A stretch of 6,885 nt of DNA from Calditrichota bacterium (lineage in GTDB: Bacteria > Calditrichota > Calditrichia > RBG-13-44-9 > J075), in contig JAJRYW010000390.1 of the NCBI GenBank assembly GCA_024275555.1, positions 1 through 6,885 of the forward strand, read 5' to 3'. Below the pieces are notes generated by a model. The model did no database searches, had not been told where the DNA came from, and saw nothing but the letters and a program-made list of their open reading frames with translations. Position 1 is the stretch's first letter; each line of letters opens with the position of its first letter. The translations under genes were made by a program, and so were the position numbers. Shown here in pieces: positions 5,317 through 6,885 of this stretch.

Positions 5317-5999
5317 GCAGTGTTACCCGGCGCATTACCTATAAAAAACCCAATCTCCAGGGCCTTCCAAAAGCGGATAGAAAAAAACGGCTTGCGCCCC
5401 CGGCTGGCTATCGGTTGCTCTGTTGGGACTATGTCTCCATCGAACCAACGCTCCTGCTGCATTTCCTGGTCGAACGGTTCCTGGTTTCCCTGGAAGACCT
5501 TCCCGCGGGAGATATCTACCTGGCGGCCGATCCGCAAGACCGCATCGCCGCCAAAAAATGGTTAAACACCCTCATCAACGGCGGCAGGCCCCCGCAGGCC
5601 TATCTGAACCGCTTTCAGGAAATTTTGCTGCACGCCTTAAAAGAATTGCGGCAGGAACTCCTGCAGGAAGTGTATCGAAAATGGAGTATCACCATCCTGG
5701 GGGGAGAAGAAATACCCATAGCAGAAAACATTACCAACCTGGGCGGCAAGGCAACCAATCGTCTTATCCAGGGATCGGCCAGCGCCGTTTTCCGCCAGGC
5801 CCTGTTAACCTTAGAGAACCAGCTCCGGGAAACCCGGCAAGACGTACAAATCTATTTTTTGCTGCATGATGAAATCTGGCTGTGCGCCGGCCCGGAAGCA
5901 GAAATACCCCATCTCATCCGCATTGCCGAAGAAGCGCTCTTATCGGTAAACACCCATTTCGGTCTGCTCATCCCCCTGAAGGTGAGGTTAGGCGATTAG
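5277..5999 (+). CDS. Divergent, compact family A (Pol I-like) DNA polymerase core
   Basis: Family A polymerases extend a DNA primer on a template. From TTG 5277 this is 240 residues. In order I see T17-R-R and P-N-L-Q-G-L-P (25-31), matching Pol I T-G-R and P-N-L-Q-N-I-P; motif A as W-D51-Y-V-S-I-E56, with the metal-binding Asp and the steric-gate Glu; the O-helix R89 and K93; N161-x-x-I-Q165-G; motif C as H197-D198-E199; and a C-terminal I-P-L-K-V like the Pol I end. Relative to E. coli Pol I, F762 and Y766 of the O-helix are both Asn, and the gaps between motifs are shorter. There are no exonuclease domains and no obvious thumb. TTG is a poor start with only AGGG before it, so translation by -1 frameshift from the preceding gene is likely. 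cas1 starts 108 bases downstream. Confidence 0.9.
   Translation: MAGWKKVYPHIRIGSVTRRITYKKPNLQGLPKADRKKRLAPPAGYRLLCWDYVSIEPTLLLHFLVERFLVSLEDLPAGDIYLAADPQDRIAAKKWLNTLINGGRPPQAYLNRFQEILLHALKELRQELLQEVYRKWSITILGGEEIPIAENITNLGGKATNRLIQGSASAVFRQALLTLENQLRETRQDVQIYFLLHDEIWLCAGPEAEIPHLIRIAEEALLSVNTHFGLLIPLKVRLGD
5289..5295 (+). promoter_or_regulatory. Candidate -1 ribosomal frameshift site, A AAA AAG
   Basis: In the frame of the HEAT-like gene the codons read GGA AAA AAG, giving the slippery heptamer A AAA AAG in the correct phase. Slipping back one base continues as GTC TAC CCG, which is the polymerase frame. The unshifted frame ends at TAG 5314-5316. The same heptamer drives frameshifting in E. 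coli dnaX. AGGG at 5270-5273 lies 15 bases upstream and could act as an internal stimulator. A weak imperfect stem at 5314-5341 starts 18 bases downstream, further than is usual. Slippage by RNA polymerase on the A6 run, or an indel, are alternatives. Confidence 0.65.
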
Positions 6000-6027
6000 G
6001 CGGTTAGGTAAAGTACATTTTGAGATC

Positions 6028-6087
6028 ACGTATCACGCAACACGTATCACGCAACACGTATCACGTATCACTTGTTACCCGTTACCC
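6028..6087 (+). repeat. Short tandem repeats before cas1
   Basis: ACGTATCACGCAAC occurs twice in tandem (6028-6041 and 6042-6055) and is followed by a partial copy extended by another GTATCAC (6056-6071). Then GTTACCC occurs twice in tandem at 6074-6087. Related GGTTAGG-type units lie at the end of the polymerase gene (about 5985-6009). Unit lengths of 7-14 bases with no unique spacers rule out a CRISPR array. Confidence 0.8.
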
Positions 6088-6092
6088 AACAA

Positions 6093-6099
6093 AAGGAGG
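6093..6099 (+). promoter_or_regulatory. Ribosome binding site of cas1
   Basis: AAGGAGG lies 8 bases before the ATG at 6108 and fixes the cas1 start. It lies directly after the short tandem repeats. Confidence 0.85.
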
Positions 6100-6107
6100 C
6101 AACACTC

Positions 6108-6885
6108 ATGGTCCTATTCATCACAGAACAAGGCTCCCGGCTGGTAAAACGCGGCCATGTACTGATGGTTTACAAAGAGGGAGAGAAACGTTACATGTTT
6201 CCCCTGCAAGCAATTAGCCAGTTGGTTGTTATGGGCCGAGTGGAAATTTCTACCGCCTTGTTGGGATTGTTGATGCGGCAGGGCGTCGACACGGTGCTGA
6301 TGACCGTGGACGGCCGCTACAAGGGGCGCATCAGCGGGGAGACCAGCAAAAACATCTTCGCCCGGGAAAAGCAGTTTCGTCGCCGGGATCAACCGGATTT
6401 CTGTTTAGCCGTCAGCCGCGCCTTAATTGCTGCAAAAGCCATCAACACCCGTAACTGGTTGCGCCGCAGCTTTCCCGAGGTGCACCGGGACGCCCGTTCC
6501 CGTTTCGACAAAGCCCTGGCCAGTATTACCCGGGCAGAAAGCATCCATCAACTGAGAGGATTAGAAGGCAGCCTGGCCGCGTTTTCTTTCTCCCTCTTCC
6601 CCAGGCTGCTCCAGGGAGAATTTACTTTTCGTTCCCGCCAAAAGCGTCCCCCCAAAGACCCGGTAAACGCCTTGCTTAGCCTGGGGTATACCTTCCTCTT
6701 TAACACTATCTATGGTTTAGTAGAAGCAGCCGGGTTAGACCCTTATGCCGGTTTTTTCCACCAGGGCAGCTACGGCCACCCAGCCCTTATCTCAGACCTT
6801 CAGGAACCCTACCGCGCCCAAATGGTCGACCGCCTGGTTATTGGCATGTTAAACAAAAAAAGCTTTACCAAAGAAGACTTCTCCC
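6108..6885 (+). CDS. cas1: Cas1, CRISPR spacer-integration nuclease, 3' end outside window
   Basis: Cas1 with Cas2 inserts new spacers into CRISPR arrays. The visible 259 residues start with a beta-rich domain (about 1-75, including M-G-R-V-E-I-S-T near 42-49 and G-V-D-T-V-L-M-T-V-D-G-R near 59-70), followed by the all-helical catalytic domain. Metal-binding residues are E153 in G-L-E-G-S-L-A, H218 in F-F-H-Q-G-S-Y-G-H-P, and D230 in D-L-Q-E-P-Y-R, with the usual spacing. The P-K-D-P-V-N-A-L-L-S-L-G-Y segment (182-194) is also typical. The frame is intact and is cut by the window edge; about 60-80 residues are probably missing. It stands alone here, not fused to a polymerase domain, but follows the family A polymerase gene in the same direction. 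The CRISPR type cannot be read from this window. Confidence 0.97.
   Translation, partial: MVLFITEQGSRLVKRGHVLMVYKEGEKRYMFPLQAISQLVVMGRVEISTALLGLLMRQGVDTVLMTVDGRYKGRISGETSKNIFAREKQFRRRDQPDFCLAVSRALIAAKAINTRNWLRRSFPEVHRDARSRFDKALASITRAESIHQLRGLEGSLAAFSFSLFPRLLQGEFTFRSRQKRPPKDPVNALLSLGYTFLFNTIYGLVEAAGLDPYAGFFHQGSYGHPALISDLQEPYRAQMVDRLVIGMLNKKSFTKEDFS

Noticed and set aside
5320..5869. Additional plus-strand open frames inside the polymerase gene
   Set aside because: They are out of frame with the family A motifs and give Pro/Arg-rich peptides typical of shadow frames in GC-rich DNA.
6028..6087. Possible CRISPR array or leader beside cas1
   Set aside because: The repeat units are 7-14 bases in direct tandem with no spacers. 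Location alone does not make them an array.

Overview
The window carries a run of genes that all read left to right. It looks like the chromosome of a bacterium, probably a Clostridia-type (possibly thermophilic) Firmicute. That placement is an inference from strong GGAGG-type ribosome binding sites before nearly every gene, use of GTG/TTG starts, moderate-to-high GC with A-rich gaps, and the gene content. No rRNA, tRNA or taxonomic marker gene is present to confirm it.

Positions 1-240 hold an unrecognised open frame cut by the window edge. Positions 275-3043 hold a close-packed series of seven small genes: a Ser/Lys/Tyr-rich low-complexity protein, a 47-residue one-helix peptide, a 196-residue DUF1232 (YkvA-family) protein, two small membrane proteins, and two neighbouring membrane proteins that look like diverged paralogs of each other. 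Apart from the DUF1232 domain none has a recognisable function. Positions 3044-3309 are a non-coding block of GC-rich repeats separated by A-rich stretches.

Positions 3310-6885 hold the most interesting part: a TPR-repeat protein, an alpha-helical protein with a HEAT-like repeat, a compact and divergent family A (Pol I-like) DNA polymerase, and cas1, the CRISPR spacer integrase, which runs off the right edge. Family A motifs A and C keep their catalytic acids, and the polymerase frame ends where Pol I ends, so this is a complete palm/fingers core without exonuclease domains. The HEAT-like gene and the polymerase overlap in different frames. The overlap contains A AAA AAG in the exact phase for a -1 ribosomal slip, the same heptamer used in E. 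coli dnaX. A slip there would give a single protein of about 480 residues; without it the polymerase would need a TTG start.

The working hypothesis is that the TPR, HEAT-like and polymerase proteins are an accessory group for Cas1-mediated spacer acquisition, with the polymerase making or finishing DNA for integration. This would parallel reverse transcriptase-Cas1 and primase-polymerase-Cas1 associations, but with a family A enzyme. It rests on gene order and motif reading only. No CRISPR array, cas2 or effector gene is visible in the window.
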